64,000 nucleotides of DNA from Charina bottae. Lineage: Eukaryota > Chordata > Lepidosauria > Squamata > Charinaidae. Positions 34,860 to 48,800 of this stretch are shown piece by piece. The stretch lies in the NCBI GenBank assembly GCA_023362775.1, contig JALMGJ010000008.1:16714001-16778000 (forward strand), written 5' to 3'. The translations under genes and the position numbers were made by a program. The first letter of the stretch is position 1. Every line of letters starts with the position of its first letter. Under the pieces are notes generated by a model. It had not been told where the DNA came from. It saw nothing but the letters and a program-made list of their open reading frames with translations, and did not search any database.

Positions 34860-35050
34860 CGCCATGCCACATTCAGACTCAGTTGGAGGAAGACGAGCTG
34901 ACCTCCGGAAGAAGCTGGCATGGTCCGAACCAGAGCTTCCGATTGGAGGCAGCCTGGAACAAGAAGCCCCTCTACCAATCAGCACGCTGCTCAGCCAATT
35001 GGATCCCAGCCGCAAACAGCCCGAGATTCCAACCTTAAAAGGCTGAGATC
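34860..35050 (+). promoter_or_regulatory. CCAAT-box-rich promoter-like stretch inside the hAT element
   Basis: CCGATTGGAGG, TACCAATCAGC and AGCCAATTGG give three CCAAT-type motifs within about 80 bp, followed by CCTTAAAAGGC as a weak TATA-like site near 35033. The order resembles a pol II promoter, but no activity can be inferred from sequence alone. Confidence 0.3.
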
Positions 35051-35784
35051 CTGCCTCAGAATCCTGCCAGCAAGATGCTCCAGGTCTTGCCTCGCCAATG
35101 TCAGCGCCAGGGAGGCGGGATGGCGGCCAAGCCAGGCGGTGGGGTGGCGTTCCGTGAGGGGCTCGGTGGTGCTGCATGAGAGGTGGGGCAGAGACACTGC
35201 ACCGGCCGATGAGGGGTCCGCACGGCTGGGATGCGTGCACCTGCTGGGCTGCAGCCTGAAGCATGTCTGGAGGAGGAGAGTTAGTCAGGCGCCATGGCAG
35301 AGGAGGGAGGGAAGGGCCCAGTGGAGCCATGGTGCTACCTTTCTTTGTGAGGGGCCCAAGGAGCTGCTTCCCCCACCCGGCAGCGGCCCCTCTCTGTCAC
35401 AACCTCATCGCGCTGCGCTGCTGCCCGCCTCCTGCTTCTCCTGCTCATTGGCGGTGGTGGTGGCGGCAGCAATGACTCTCCTCCCTCCCTCGGCCAAGCT
35501 GAGGGGGCCAGGGCAGTGGTGGGCCTCTGTCCTCGGCAGGATCTGGTCGCACTGGGGGGCTTCAGCTGCACCATGCCACTCCTTGTTACCCGCCAGGCTG
35601 TGGGAGCTCCCGCAGCCCCACGGGCGGCAAGGGGAGGAGTGATGTGGCTGAAGCCCCCCAGCGCAGCCAGCTCCTGCTTCTCCTGCTCTGCGGTGGCGGC
35701 AGCAGCAGCGACTCTCCTCCCTCCCTCGGCCAAGCCCAAGGGGGATGGGGCAGAGGTGGGCCTCCATCCCCTCCATCCCTGGCC

Positions 35785-36665
<881 letters not shown>

Positions 36666-36753
36666 GGCGGAGGCCGGTATGGCGGCATAAGACCCTGTCC
36701 CGTTTTGCCATCCCAATGTCCTGTTTTTGTCTCAAGGAAATATGGTCAGCCTA

Positions 36754-36955
36754 TGGTAGGAGCACTCGGGGTTGCGACTCCTAAGCTGGGAGAGTGACTC
36801 CAACAGATCCCTGGAACAGCATCAGAGCTCTCTGTCCGGAAGAGTGCAATGCTCGGAACAGCTAAGATACTGCGCAGAACCCTCAAACTCCCAGACCTCT
36901 GGTAGAGGACCCAAGGTTGAGGAAGACACATACCACCCATATGAGTGAGAAGGGA
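36754..36955 (+). pseudogene. R4-type LINE, C-terminal end after the hAT insertion
   Basis: The frame GALGVATPKLGE continues with LQQIPGTASELSVRKSAMLG and TAKILRRTLKLPDLW, the conserved end of R4-type ORFs. A TGA interrupts after KLGE where family members have Trp. The 3' UTR leads into the (GT)n array. Confidence 0.75.
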
Positions 36956-36964
36956 AATATTATA

Positions 36965-36966
<2 letters not shown>

Positions 36967-37013
<47 letters not shown>

Positions 37014-37014
37014 T
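36967..37014 (+). repeat. (GT)n microsatellite
   Basis: A GT array with one TATGT interruption near its end, followed by TATACACACATACATACA. Confidence 0.95.
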
Positions 37015-37800
37015 ATACACACATACATACAGTACATTTTTATTGAGAGTTTTAACAACAATAGTAAGAACTAATGCAAACTAAAATAGAATGAAAAAGA
37101 AGAAAGAGAAAGGGAGAAATAAAAGAATATGCAAGAGGAAAGTAAAGAAGATATAAAGAAGAAGAAAAGTAGAAAGAAGAAGATATAAAAAAAGTTATAA
37201 AGAAATGGCTTCCAATCTTCACAGAAGTTATAAGTACAATTATATTTTAATTTCTCTCTCTAAGGTTACATCATGACTCTGTTCTTTCTACAATCTATCC
37301 TGTCTAATCATAAAAACCATAAATCACAAGTTCATTTTTTTCATTTTTTACACAAAAATCCATAAGGGGTTTCCATTCACCAATAAATGTAGATATTGTC
37401 TTTTTTCTAATCAAACAAACAATTTAGCCATTTCAGCAAGTTCTGTCATCTTTACCAACCATTCCTCCGTTGTTGGTATTGCCAAATCTTTCCATCTTTG
37501 TGCATACAATAATCTCGCTGCAGTTATTATATATAAAAACAGTGTTCCATGGCTTTTTTCTAACTGTTTATCCATCAGTCCCAGGAGGAAAAGTTCTGGT
37601 TTCAATTGAATATTAATCTTTAAAATCCTCTGAATCACTGTATGTATTTGAACCCAAAATTTTCTAGGTTTTTTACATGTCCACCAAGCATGATAAAACA
37701 ACTCTTCTTATTGTTCACATTTCCAACATAAATTTGAAGTGGCAGATGGAATTATTTCAAGGTTCAGTGTGGAACCCAAGCCAAACAACAGCTGTGGAAA
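37015..37800 (-). mobile_element. L1 LINE 3' part
   Basis: On the minus strand the end of L1 ORF2 (to 37411) is followed by an A-rich 3' UTR toward 37030. The element is 5'-truncated around 37760-37800. Confidence 0.7.
37411..37760 (-). pseudogene. L1 ORF2 C-terminal fragment
   Basis: Minus-strand reading gives SNLCWKCEQ, a stop, then EELFYHAWWTCKKPRKFWVQ, so the C-terminal cysteine-rich motif (CWKC ... H...WWTC) of L1 ORF2 is recognisable. It continues with QIHTVIQRILKINIQLKPEL, FLLGLMDKQLEK, AARLLYAQRWKD and PTTEEWLVKMTELAEMAKL. One in-frame TAA follows the CWKC pair. Confidence 0.8.
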
Positions 37801-38828
37801 AAAATGAAGAAGGATATATAGTGATTGGAGAATTTAAGCATATTCTTCCTGCCTCTCAGGTTTTTTTCCTTATAAATACTCCTGAATGTCTTTTTTTTTA
37901 GTAAGAAATAATCAAATGCCTTCTTTTCTTCCAGTAATCTTTTTTTCTACAAATAGCTGCATCTGCTTTTAATAATGATGCCTTCTGTTGACTATAATGG
38001 AGAGGCAATCTCTAATGTGTGCATTCAAGGTTAGAGTTTCAGACTCCTCATTAAAAAATCTGCTGTTGTACCAAGATGATTCATGCTACAATGCTTTTAC
38101 TAATTAAATTAATAGTTACACTTGCTTACTAAAGAGATTAACTTCTGTATCACCTTCACTAGATGGGTTAGTTGCTAGGCAGCCTACACTAGGGGTTTAT
38201 TCCATGCTTCCTATCTCGGGATGAAAGCTGCAATACATCTTTCATGAAGAAAATGAATGCTTTTCTGCCCTCACTAGGAATATCCATCTTTATATCTTAA
38301 TTGCCTTATTTTCATTATTTAATCTCTTTTTCTATTGTAGCCTTGCTTTTATTGTTTGTTATTGTCTGGAATATATATTAATGTATAACAATGTTGAGAA
38401 TTCATATTTAAAATATTTCCTTTTCCTTACACCCTAGTTTCCTACCCTGTTCTCTGAATTCACTGTATCATTTATGTCATTTGCTTGAAAATACTTTTAC
38501 ATCATCGGAACAAGGACTAGTAATATTTTAAGGTTTCGGGGACAAGGGCACATGCACAAAAATTTTAAAATGAATACAATTATGGGAATCTTGTGATATT
38601 AACAAATCTCCCATGACTTTGACATTATCAGAGATATCATATAATCTCATGTCACAACACTGATATCTTGTACAATATCATGTAAAACTCTGAAATCTCA
38701 CATTTTAGGGTGTTTACCTGAAATGAGATTTAACAACCTTTTTAAAAAATTAATTTTAATCAGTGTTTATATTCCATGGAGGTGATCCATAAAGAAAAAT
38801 CATGTGTTGCTGATCCCTGTAAAAGCAA
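37801..38828. other. no gene recognised
   Basis: AT-rich sequence without recognisable features. Confidence 0.4.
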
Positions 38829-39142
38829 CTTGGATTCATTAAAGGTAAAGGTAAAGGTTCCCCCGCAGAGTCGTATCCGAGCCAGCGTTGTCCGAAGATG
38901 CTCCCACGGTCATGTGGCCGGACGCGCGCGGAACGCTGTTACCTTCCCACCGAAGTGGTACCTATTCATCTACTTGCATTTGCATGCTTTCAAATTGCTA
39001 GGTCGGCAAGAGCTGGGGTGAGTGCGGGAGCTCACTCCGTCACGTGGGGCTAGGGTATCGAACCTCCGAACTTGCAACCTTCCAATTGACAAGCCTGGCA
39101 TCTTAACCGCTGAGCCACTGCACCTCCATCTTGGATTCATTA
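38829..39142 (-). mobile_element. Sauria SINE, copy 3
   Basis: The body 38842-39129 reads on the minus strand from the tRNA-like head (near 39125) to the AACCTTTACC tail (near 38845). The perfect 13-bp duplication CTTGGATTCATTA flanks it (38829-38841, 39130-39142). Confidence 0.95.
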
Positions 39143-40470
39143 CCTCCTTCTAACTGGAATCGGACACAAGGAAACCTACATGCTTTTTAAATTCAGTTCT
39201 ATGAGCTTTGTTAACTCTTTTTGAATGGTAAGGTAACAAATTAATACAAAGTTGTATTTCTCGGCACTATATTGTTTCACATAATGGATGAATTCCAACC
39301 AAACCTAACTATTTGTTCAATTTATTTTAATTGGAAAAATTTAAGCCCAGGATACTTAATTTTGCCTTGATTGCATCTGCATAAATCAAAAGATCTCCTA
39401 ATCCATTTTTTGCCAAAGTTCTGAACTTGCAAACTTTAAAATATATAAATATGTATATATAGGTTGAATTTGTAGAAATAAACATCTGGATTTATATTCT
39501 TTTGCCATATGCTGTATTTACAGTATATTATGTATTAAGCATTGTGACTTCTCTCTGACCTAAAACTGTAGTCTTTATAAATATGGTTAATTATTTATTC
39601 ACTTTTTATTGTTTTTCTTATAGTCTCTTGCTATAGAAATTCCAGGGCCATGTTCAAGAAATCAACAATTTAAAAAACATAAAATATAATGTACACTTTC
39701 CCAGATATTCCCATACACCTTACTGATTGAACACAGTCAGGGATGCTTCTGAAGTGACATAGATACGATTACATTGTACAGTCGTATGATGCTAATGGTT
39801 CTTGTCAGGTTCACAGTGTTCCAAAGGAGGTCGGCAGGGATGAGCTTGGTGGGGATCAGCTGAGAACCTGCTAATCATCTCAGACTGTCCTGTATGTCCT
39901 TAAAACTTGGACTAATTATAATTAGCTGAGAGCAGACCTAAATGTAACCCCTATACACATTTTTAAAAGGGCAGGGGGGTGAACAATAATTAACACAAGT
40001 TATTTTTATTTTTGCCCTGCCAATCTAGAAGCTGTGGGGTATTCAGTTATGTGGGAAGTATTCAGTGTTTTCAGTTACAATATGGGATTGTTACAATATG
40101 AAATTGTTCTTAAATTACAGCCACTCATAAATAAACATTCTGCTTATGAATGAATTGGGATACAGAGGAACTAAACCTAAATACTTGCTCCTCATCTGTT
40201 CCCTCTCTTCTCTCCAAGTTGCTGAATGGATTTAATGACCTTAAGATGCTAAATGCCATTTAGATTTCTTTTAGTTAATGCTCAAGAATCAATATATAGT
40301 CCTAAAGGTCATATGATAATATACTTCAGACAGCATTATTTCAGTGAGAGTTAGGTGCTAGACTGGGAATGAGAGGACTGTTTTTTAAAGATTCAATATA
40401 GCAATTATCAAATGTCTGAGCACTATGTTGTTTACCCTCAGTGGGCATGGAATCTTCTTTTTTAAAAGCA
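39143..40470. other. no gene recognised
   Basis: AT-rich sequence without recognisable features. Confidence 0.4.
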
Positions 40471-40818
40471 TACTTTATTGTAGGGGGCGCGGTGGCTCAG
40501 CAGTTAAGACACCAGGTTTGTCGATTGGAAGATTGCAAGTTTGGAGGTTCGAATCCCTAGTCCCGCATGACGGAGTGAGCTCCCGCACTCACCCCAGCTC
40601 TTGCCAACCCAGCAATTCGAAAGCATGCAAATGCAAGTAGGTAAATAGGTACCACTTTGGTGGGATGGTAACAGCGTTCTGCGTGTGTCATGCTGGCCAC
40701 ATGACTGCGGAAGCGTCTTTGGACAACGCTGGCTCTTCGGCTAACAAACAGAGATGAGCACCGGCCCCTAGAGTCGGACACAACTGTGCGGGGGAACGTT
40801 TACATTTACTTTATTGTA
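40471..40818 (+). mobile_element. Sauria SINE, copy 4
   Basis: The body 40483-40806 begins GGGGGCGCGGTGGCTCAGCA and ends near GTTTACATT. The 12-bp duplication TACTTTATTGTA flanks it (40471-40482, 40807-40818). The CACAAATGTG part before the tail seen in copies 1 and 2 is partly deleted. Confidence 0.95.
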
Positions 40819-43563
40819 TATATTTAATTATAATGCCAATACAACTTCCCAAGGCATTTTTGAAGGATGATGTGATTATAACAGGAAAAAAATATATAAT
40901 GATTTATTGTTCACTGCTAAGAGTTAGTTATAATTGGAACAAACTATGAGCCTTGCATACTTGCTTGATATATAAAGTTATGTATAGCCTCTAATAGTAA
41001 AATACTAACTTATTGTAACAGAACCTAATATATAGCATACTTGGTTAACACAGGGACCTATTTGGTGTAATTTATTAAAGTCACATGTTATTAGTGACAG
41101 TCTGGATTCACTCACAATATCTTTCTGAATTTGAAGTATATGGAATGCTTTTCATTCAACAAGATTAAAAAAGAGCACAGAGCAATGCTCCCATCAACTT
41201 TTTTTCCTTAAATTTATAATACAAAGTTCTATTTTCCTGACACCCTTCAGCTAATTCAGATTGCATGTCAATTTGGAATAAATGCTTTCTCTATTTTCAT
41301 TACTGATGTTGAGAGTAAATATTATACTTAAAACTATTGCTGTTATTGTCTTGTTATAATGATTAATAACACATAGGTCCTTCTATTCACAATGCACATT
41401 TCAAAGCTTTGAGAACTATCTAGAAGCTTAAGCACCAAAAGTGAATAACATTAACATGTTTTAGGTCCTCCTTAGCCTTATATTTAGCACCTTAATATAA
41501 CCAAAAAACAAAACAAAACCATGCTATTGCATTATTTTATACAAGGTAAGTAATATGATCTCATCAGTCCCCCCCAAGCCTTCCGAATAGGACTGTATAA
41601 GTTCTTGAATAAAGCATCTTCCCTTTCAAAGACTTTTGGATCCAAGCTTGTAGCATAATTCTAGAGAATAAACTGTATTAGATACACTTTTAAAATATCA
41701 GCTGCATCAAGATTCCCCTCCCTCTAAAAAATATAGTATTTCTGAATGTCCTTTTCTTTCTTATGCTGACCAATTACTAATAGCAGGAATGTTTCTTCAG
41801 TGGAAATCAGTGAGGGTACTTTGTGAACTGGGGAAAGGATTCTACAGGTGGTTCCACCATTTTAAAAAATTGTTCCCTTACACTCATATATCTGATTTCT
41901 AAAAAGAAAACTTCTAATAAGAAAATATTTGTCATTGTTAAGTGACTTACTTGCTGTTTTTTTTACTTACTTTTTTTTAACTAGATCTCAAATTTGTTTT
42001 CAGATTTCAGTAAAAAGGCAAAGATAGTGTATTTACTATGTGGATCTTCTTAAAATAACTTTGTTGCAATGAAATAATTACAATTTTTGTGGGAATTCAA
42101 AGTGCGAACAATTAAAGAACAGTAGAGAAAGGCTTAAAAAGAAATGTTAACCATGATATCATAGTATGAAAGGACAAAATGCATTAAATCATTTTCAGGC
42201 TGTAACATACTACCTTTTTCCGTAGGAGGGAGATCCACTGAACGTAAAAGGATTTTTTAAAAATTCATTATGCAAAGAATTTTCATTATTACTTTTATGA
42301 AAGTGATATAAATTTAAGAAATGTTCATTTTATAAAATGTGGTATTTTAAATGCAGACAGAATTTCCTTCTTTATGATTTTTAGTATTTGTTAATTATAG
42401 TTGATTTATATTTGTATTACTTGTATATTATATTTATTATTTGTTAATTATAATTTTTTATTTTCCTATATTTAAAAATAATATTATGTGAATGGAATTT
42501 TGCTACACATGGTTATGAATAAAAATATAATCTTTTTTAAACACCCACATTTATATTTAATTGTGCAAACAAAAGGTGGACCTTTTATTCTTTGTTAGTT
42601 CAATAAGACATACACCATTATATTCGTCCTATACATAAATACTGAGAATACTAATCTGGAATAATGTGAAAGAAGAGCTAGATATGCCATCATTTTTGCT
42701 TGGAGATGAACTCAAAAGAGATGAAAACCCAACTGTGGATAGAAACTCCATTCAAAATGAACACATCATACAGTACCTCTGTATAGGTCATCCAGTCCCC
42801 AGTCTCTTCACCTCCATTGAAACTTTTCAAAGGCAAAGAAAACAACAAACATCAAAGCCTTTCTATAGCTGTGTACTGCCTTTTCAACAGTTCACGTTTT
42901 GGACCTTTTAAAAAATGCAATGTCAGCAGTAAATCCTTTATGGATACAGTAGGCTTTTAAATCAATCTCCCACAGAGCATCACACTACTGTGCTGTCTGT
43001 GGAGTGCTTAATACATGAGGGCAGAAACGGGACTGAAAGTCTGAAACACTCCCTTCAATGGCTTTCATCTGCTTTTTCAGTGCTGTAACCTTTGAAGAAA
43101 GAAGACTACATAGTAACCATGCTTACAAACAGCTATAGAAAACTACATGGATGAGTCCATAAAGTCACTAGAAGTCAAGCTCTATTTGAAGGGACTTTAT
43201 CTTGTTATCTTTGAAAAGGAAGTGGAGTAAGTACAAATGTCCACTGATTTTCATTTACTTAAAAGTTGATAAGCCTTAACTTTATCCTTTGCTTAAACAC
43301 TTGTTCTAAATTTTGGATTTTTAAAAATCCTATCCTTTAAAGATATTTTATTCTTATGTCTGAGGATGTTTGCATAATAATTAGTATTTTTGATAAATAA
43401 ATTGTTAAACAAGTCTGATCCTGGTTCTATCATAAATCAGCCAGTGATCTATTAATAGAGTCATATATACTGTATACAGTATCTCTTACCTACTTTTGCA
43501 TTAGACAACACTGAACAATCACATGTTATTTATGTGATGAAATGCACATGAAGTTAAATGGAT
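40819..43563. other. no gene recognised
   Basis: AT-rich sequence. An 81-codon frame at 42666-42911 has no recognisable motif. Confidence 0.4.
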
Positions 43564-43646
43564 CTCCTCCTCCTTCCTCCTCCTCCTTCCTCCTCCTCCT
43601 CCTCCTCCTCCTCCTCCTCCTCCTCCTCCTCCTCCTCCTCCTTCCT
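43564..43646 (+). repeat. (TCC)n microsatellite
   Basis: About 27 units of TCC with three early TTCC interruptions. Confidence 0.97.
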
Positions 43647-44621
43647 ATATATGTCCATACTTATGATTTTAGGAAAGCAATCCCCAGACTTCTGGAACAT
43701 GTAAAATCCAACCATATCTGAAGGCTGCTGAGTTGAGGATCATTTAAGATACTTGGGGTTTTTTTGACAACCCCTTCAGTTATGCTCTTAGGCTATTGTT
43801 ATTGTATAAAGATATGTGAAACTGAAACATTAATGGGATGCTATTAAAGTAATACACATGCAGGATTAATTGCAGAAAAGACACAATCTTCCCAGTGCTT
43901 TTTGCACTTATCCTTAGTTTTAAACAATGCAAGCTTTATACAACCAGAAGCATCCTTCAGCTACTACATATTGAATCAAGTTTGCTTTATAGATTATCTA
44001 CAGGAACATCTAAAAGTAGATTGAGATGCTCTGGTCAGGAGTCAAAATAATCCATCACTGTAAAAGATACTTTGAACTATTAGTCTGGAGAAATTACCTT
44101 CATTCACTAGGAATGTATTATTCATGAGGTGTTCTTCACAAAGTCTTTGCTTTTAGAATCTAAAGAAATACATATGCCAAAAGGAGAAAGGGGATTTCAT
44201 TATATCCTGTTTGCAGCTTCAGGATCATGACAAAATATTTATCTGGTCAATGGCACATCTTATCCATAATAGACATAGAGCCTCAATCTTTCCAAAGAAT
44301 CTATTCCATGATTTTCTTGCTGTTGTTCTTTTTAACCAATGATAGTCGACCTGCTGTCCTCCATACGGTGATAATTGCACTATATTGTTAATAGTGTTCT
44401 TTTATTAAAAAGTTGTTAAGATTTGACCATTGGAACTACAGAATATCTGTAATACTAATGCGCAAGTATTTATGGTATTCAGTATTCTATAGTATTTCCT
44501 GGCACAATATCAGACTAGTAATAATGTGTATCACTGGAAATTTGATCTGTATCAGTGCCACATCCCTTCATAGTGCATACCTCAAATATCATAACAAATT
44601 ATTTTTAAAAATGAGGAAAGT

Positions 44622-44623
<2 letters not shown>
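43647..44623. other. no gene recognised
   Basis: AT-rich sequence without recognisable features. Confidence 0.4.
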
Positions 44624-44669
<46 letters not shown>

Positions 44670-44689
44670 TACATACATACATACATACA

Positions 44690-44732
<43 letters not shown>

Positions 44733-44746
44733 CATACATACATACA

Positions 44747-44787
<41 letters not shown>

Positions 44788-44797
44788 CATACATACA

Positions 44798-44840
<43 letters not shown>

Positions 44841-44860
44841 CACATACATACATACATACA

Positions 44861-44917
<57 letters not shown>

Positions 44918-44928
44918 TACATACAGTG

Positions 44929-44980
<52 letters not shown>
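44624..44980 (+). repeat. compound microsatellite with a higher-order unit
   Basis: Alternating (AT)n and (ACAT)n/(AC)n blocks, each AT block preceded by CATACAGTRTATATA, repeat five times at about 60-68 bp spacing, ending in (GA)n at 44944-44980. The long YIYIYI and SLSLSL frames on both strands are by-products. Confidence 0.95.
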
Positions 44981-44984
<4 letters not shown>

Positions 44985-45314
44985 GTATCTTGCCTCAAAT
45001 ACTTTATCTAAATGCAATTTTGCTTTTTCATTTTTTCTTTCTTACACCTTTCTGAAATATAACTTTATAAAGAATCCATGTCATTGATTACATTAGCATC
45101 ATAACTATTTTTAAGTCAAAACACTGACAAAGTGAAATATGTAACATTCCACCAAAAATAAATTCCACAATTTGATGTGCAAAAACTCCTAAGGCTATAA
45201 TGGTATTATCTGATCTTATTTCCAAACAATAATGTGAGTGATAGACATTTAAATCTAATATGTACCATTATAAGGCTCCAAGCAATAATTATGGAACTGA
45301 ATGCTAATATATGA
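44981..45314. other. no gene recognised
   Basis: AT-rich sequence without recognisable features. Confidence 0.4.
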
Positions 45315-45412
45315 GAGCCAGTTTGGTGTAATGGTTAAGGCACCAGACTAGAAACTGGGAGATGTCAGTTCTAGTCCTACCTTAGGCACAAAACTAGCTG
45401 AATGAATCTTAG
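45315..45412 (+). mobile_element. tRNA-derived squamate SINE, truncated
   Basis: GAGCCAGTTTGGTGTAATGG, then TTAAGGCACCAGACTAGAAA and AGTTCTAGTCCTACCTTAGG. Same family as at 6881, but only the head is left. Confidence 0.75.
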
Positions 45413-47228
45413 TATTCATTTTCGATCATGGAATGTATAACAGGTTTTAATTTTAAAAAATGTATTTCACATAAATTCCGAGACTTTTAATAAAATAGGA
45501 AATTAATATGTTTTGTTTATACATTTAATTTGATGGTTCTTAATGTGTCTATATTATACAAGTATGATACAAGAATAAATCACCACCGTGGGATATTTTA
45601 AGTATTTATAGCATCAGTATTGTCATATAAACCGTTAAAAAGCGAAAGTATCTGCCTCCAAGGGTCAGATAGGTGCCAAGTGAATAATCCCTGCCATGGT
45701 TTGTGAAATATCTGCACATTTTTAGACTGCCTAAAGAAAAATCCTGTGGTAAATCTTTAATTGGATAAAAGGGAAAGCAATCCATTGCAAAAGGCACCGT
45801 TTATCTAAATCAGCAGAGACACTTCCCACTGCATTGACCTTCATTGAATCTTGACTTCAAAAGCCTTAAGAGCTGCTTTTGGAGGAGGAAAAAACCCTAA
45901 GGGATCTCCCTACTGCTGCCTTTCTTCCTGTTGTGATAAAATAAAGGGGAAATATCTGAACTAGGGATCATGGCAGCAAGGTATAGGTACCTGCATTTAT
46001 GTTCAGAAAACAGAAGTCATCAATGCTTGTTCATCCACATTCTCCTTTTTGTGATCTTGTACTGACTGCTCAGTTCTAGCAAACTGTAAAAAACTGCCAG
46101 TTTCCTGGCATGTTTTCCTACTGCCCTCTTGCCTGAACTATAGTTATTGGCTAAATTATCCAACTACTCTTAGTTGATCCTGTCAAACTTCAGGGAAATA
46201 GCATACAATATTCAGGGTTACATTTTTGGCATCTGGTGCTATTCAACATCCTTCAGAATGAAAATATTTCCTCAAGCTAATATATGGGTAACTGTTATTG
46301 AAGATAACAGCTATGAAGGAGTGTATGCGTATTCATTCTCCATGGTGAGTTCAACTAGCAAGAAAGTTCCAGAATTCTTGATATGCTATTTCCAAAAGCA
46401 AGAAGCAATAAATCCTGCCTCATTGCATATTTTCATAATATCTTCTAATACGTGGACAATATAGTATATAATGATCTCACAATTATTGCAACCAGTGAAA
46501 TTACTAGTAAATGGATAGGCAGCAATTATAGGTATGATTGGCAGTTATAGCTATACAGCTTTGATGTTTAATGGAAGCATTTCTCTTATTTTCTAACATG
46601 GCCATGTATTTGCAACTCAAAATGTTAATACAAGTGCATTATTATATAAAAAAAGCACACAACATTAATAAAACAAAACATCAGCCTTGATATAAATACA
46701 TTGTAATTAACTTCATATCAGATGTAACACTGACCAAATATGAATACATGGAATTTAAGAACTATAATTATAACTATAGTATAAATGATTGCATTTCAAT
46801 ATATGTGGTATAATTTCTGTCTCAGTACATGTTTTATGAGTTTGTGAATACCATTAATAAGAGCACCAGTGATGCATTATGCATTATTCAGCTTATGACT
46901 ATTTCCTTTGGCTCAGTATTCAATTTGAGTTTTTGTTTATTTATTACTAAGTTTGGGAACATAAAGATTTTTTTAAAAGAAATAGTCATGGAAACATTAC
47001 TAAGGCATTCAGAAATTTGGACAAACAGAAGCCTTGTTTAGAGGTCTATGCAAGATATACTGTTAGAACAATTCTACTGGCTACTGAAATTTAAGCATTT
47101 GAAAATGGTCTAAATTTATTGCCATTTATTACTGGCATCCAGCTTGTTTGTTTGATTGTGTTTTTACGCTGCCAAATTAAAAAAAATGAATCTGGCAGTT
47201 TACACCACAAAAATATAAAAGCATAATA
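45413..47228. other. no gene recognised
   Basis: AT-rich sequence; frames at 45606, 46174 and 46829 have no recognisable motif. Confidence 0.4.
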
Positions 47229-47735
47229 CAGTAGACTCTCAGTTAACCGGAACTCAAGCAACCAGCATTCTCAAGCAACCGGCAAAAAAATTGACACAAG
47301 CTTTTGTCTGTACAAGCATCAGGCACGCGCAAGGTGGAGGCAGAGGTGCCGCCCGGCCCTCCTTCTGTCGCTCCGTCCTTCCTGCCTTGCCTGCCTGCCT
47401 CTCCCCCTTGAGCGAGCGAGCGTCAGGCACGTGGGAGGCAGAGGCATAGGCTGCTCCACCCTTCCTTCCTTGCCTGCTGGCCTCTCCCCCTCATTCCCCC
47501 CTGTGCAGGGGGGCCGGTCGGCCATGGAGGCATCCCTCGCAGAAGGGTCGTCCCTGCCAGCGCGGTCTGTCCAAGCACTGGGTAGACTGGCATGAGAGAG
47601 GGAGGCAGGGAGGAAGGAGGGAGGGAGGGAGTGGTGAGCAGAGGGGAAGGCAGTATGGTATAGTATGGGGTATAGTATTAGTTAGGCCTATTTTTAATAG
47701 TAACTCTCAAGCAACCAGAAAGTACATTTATCCCG
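47229..47735 (+). mobile_element. Tigger/pogo-like non-autonomous DNA transposon, right end unclear
   Basis: Begins after a TA with CAGTAGACTCTCAGTTAACC, resembling the CAGTNG-CTC...TTAACCGG terminal repeat of Tigger-type elements. Internal CTCAAGCAACCGGCA motifs recur at 47270 and 47703. The middle is a GC-rich block with a roughly 115-bp partial duplication (CATCAGGCACG... and GCGTCAGGCACG...). A matching right inverted repeat was not found. Confidence 0.45.
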
Positions 47736-48800
47736 CATGGCCCTGTTCTCTGGGATCTATTTTGGTGAGTGAAGTTGAAAGAGTGGTCTTCTGGTTAACC
47801 CTAGCTACTGGCAGCTTATTTCCTGCCCCTCCTGGCTCCTTAGAAATCACAAAGAGTGGTGATACTTTGGATCTGAGATCCATCCACGCCTCACTGTGTG
47901 AAAAGATGTTGCCAGTAGCATTGAAGAAGGTACACTCCCTCCTCAAGAGGTCCTCCCTAAATCCATCTGTGTTTCATAACTATTGCCCTGTCTCTAATTG
48001 CCCTTTTTGGGGGAAGAGTAATGAGTCTGTGACAGAATTCAACTACAGAGCACCCTAGAACACAGCTTTCCAAACTGTGTGTCACAACACTTTAGTGTGT
48101 AGCAACACAGTTTGGTGTGTCGCCACACAACCCGGAAGCGGCGGCGGCGTGCATGGTGGCGGCGGCAGCGGTGGCAGCAGCACGCCATCAGCGTTTCCGC
48201 ATTTTAGTGGAGGCCGCTGCCGCTGCCACCGCCGCCATGCACACCTCCGCCGCCGCGCACCCCCCCGCGCCACCGCCACACACGCCACCGCCCCTGCACG
48301 AGCCACTGCGCCACCGCCGCTGCCGCCGTTGATGTATCACCAACGGCGGCAGTTTGGAAAGCACTGCCCTAAGAAGTGGATTACCTAGACCTTTTCCAGT
48401 CCAGATTCAGGTCTGGATGTGGGACTAAAACAGTATTGATCATCCTGACTGATGAGTTTTCTTGTGGCCTGGATGGGGAGAGTGCATCCCTCCTGATCCT
48501 ATTGCACCTCCCAACAGCCTTCAGCATCATTGACCATGATATTGCTCTGGACTGCCAGCAGGGGTGGGAGTTGGAGGCACTGGACTGCAGTGATTCCACT
48601 CCTTCCTTATTAAGCAAGTCCAGTCTGTGGCTGTGAAGGATGAGAGGTCAGCCAAGCATCCCCTTGTTTGTGGGAGGCCTCTGCATTCAATCTTCTTTCC
48701 TCTACTCTTTAATAACTACATGAAGCTGTTGAAAGAGGTCACCCAATTGCTCAAAGTTCGGTATTATCAATATGCTGATAATACTAAATTGTATCATACC
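47736..48800 (+). mobile_element. decayed L2-type LINE, split by hAT MITE copy 3
   Basis: Before the insertion the frame at 47870-48055 gives EKMLPVALKKVHSLLKRSSL and NPSVFHNYCPVSNCPFWGK. After it, 48375-48550 gives LDLFQSRFRSGCGTKTVLII, then SASLLILLHLPTAFSIIDHD, and 48690-48790 gives FNNYMKLLKEVTQLLKVRYY and QYADNTKLY. These are consecutive L2 RT segments. The catalytic box is YADN instead of YADD. Confidence 0.75.
48053..48374. mobile_element. hAT MITE family A, copy 3 (306 bp)
   Basis: The body 48061-48366 starts CACAGCTTTCCAAACTGTGT and ends CAGTTTGGAAAGCACTG. The 8-bp flanks CCCTAGAA and CCCTAAGA agree at 6 of 8 positions, consistent with an aged target duplication. The interior is a GC-rich inverted structure of CGG/CCG motifs (48135-48340), unlike the interiors of copies 2 and 4. 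It lies inside an L2 relic. Confidence 0.88.

Noticed and set aside
44605..45087. Long open frames of up to 224 codons on both strands
   Set aside because: They consist of [15 protein letters not shown] repeats generated by the AT, AC and GA microsatellite.
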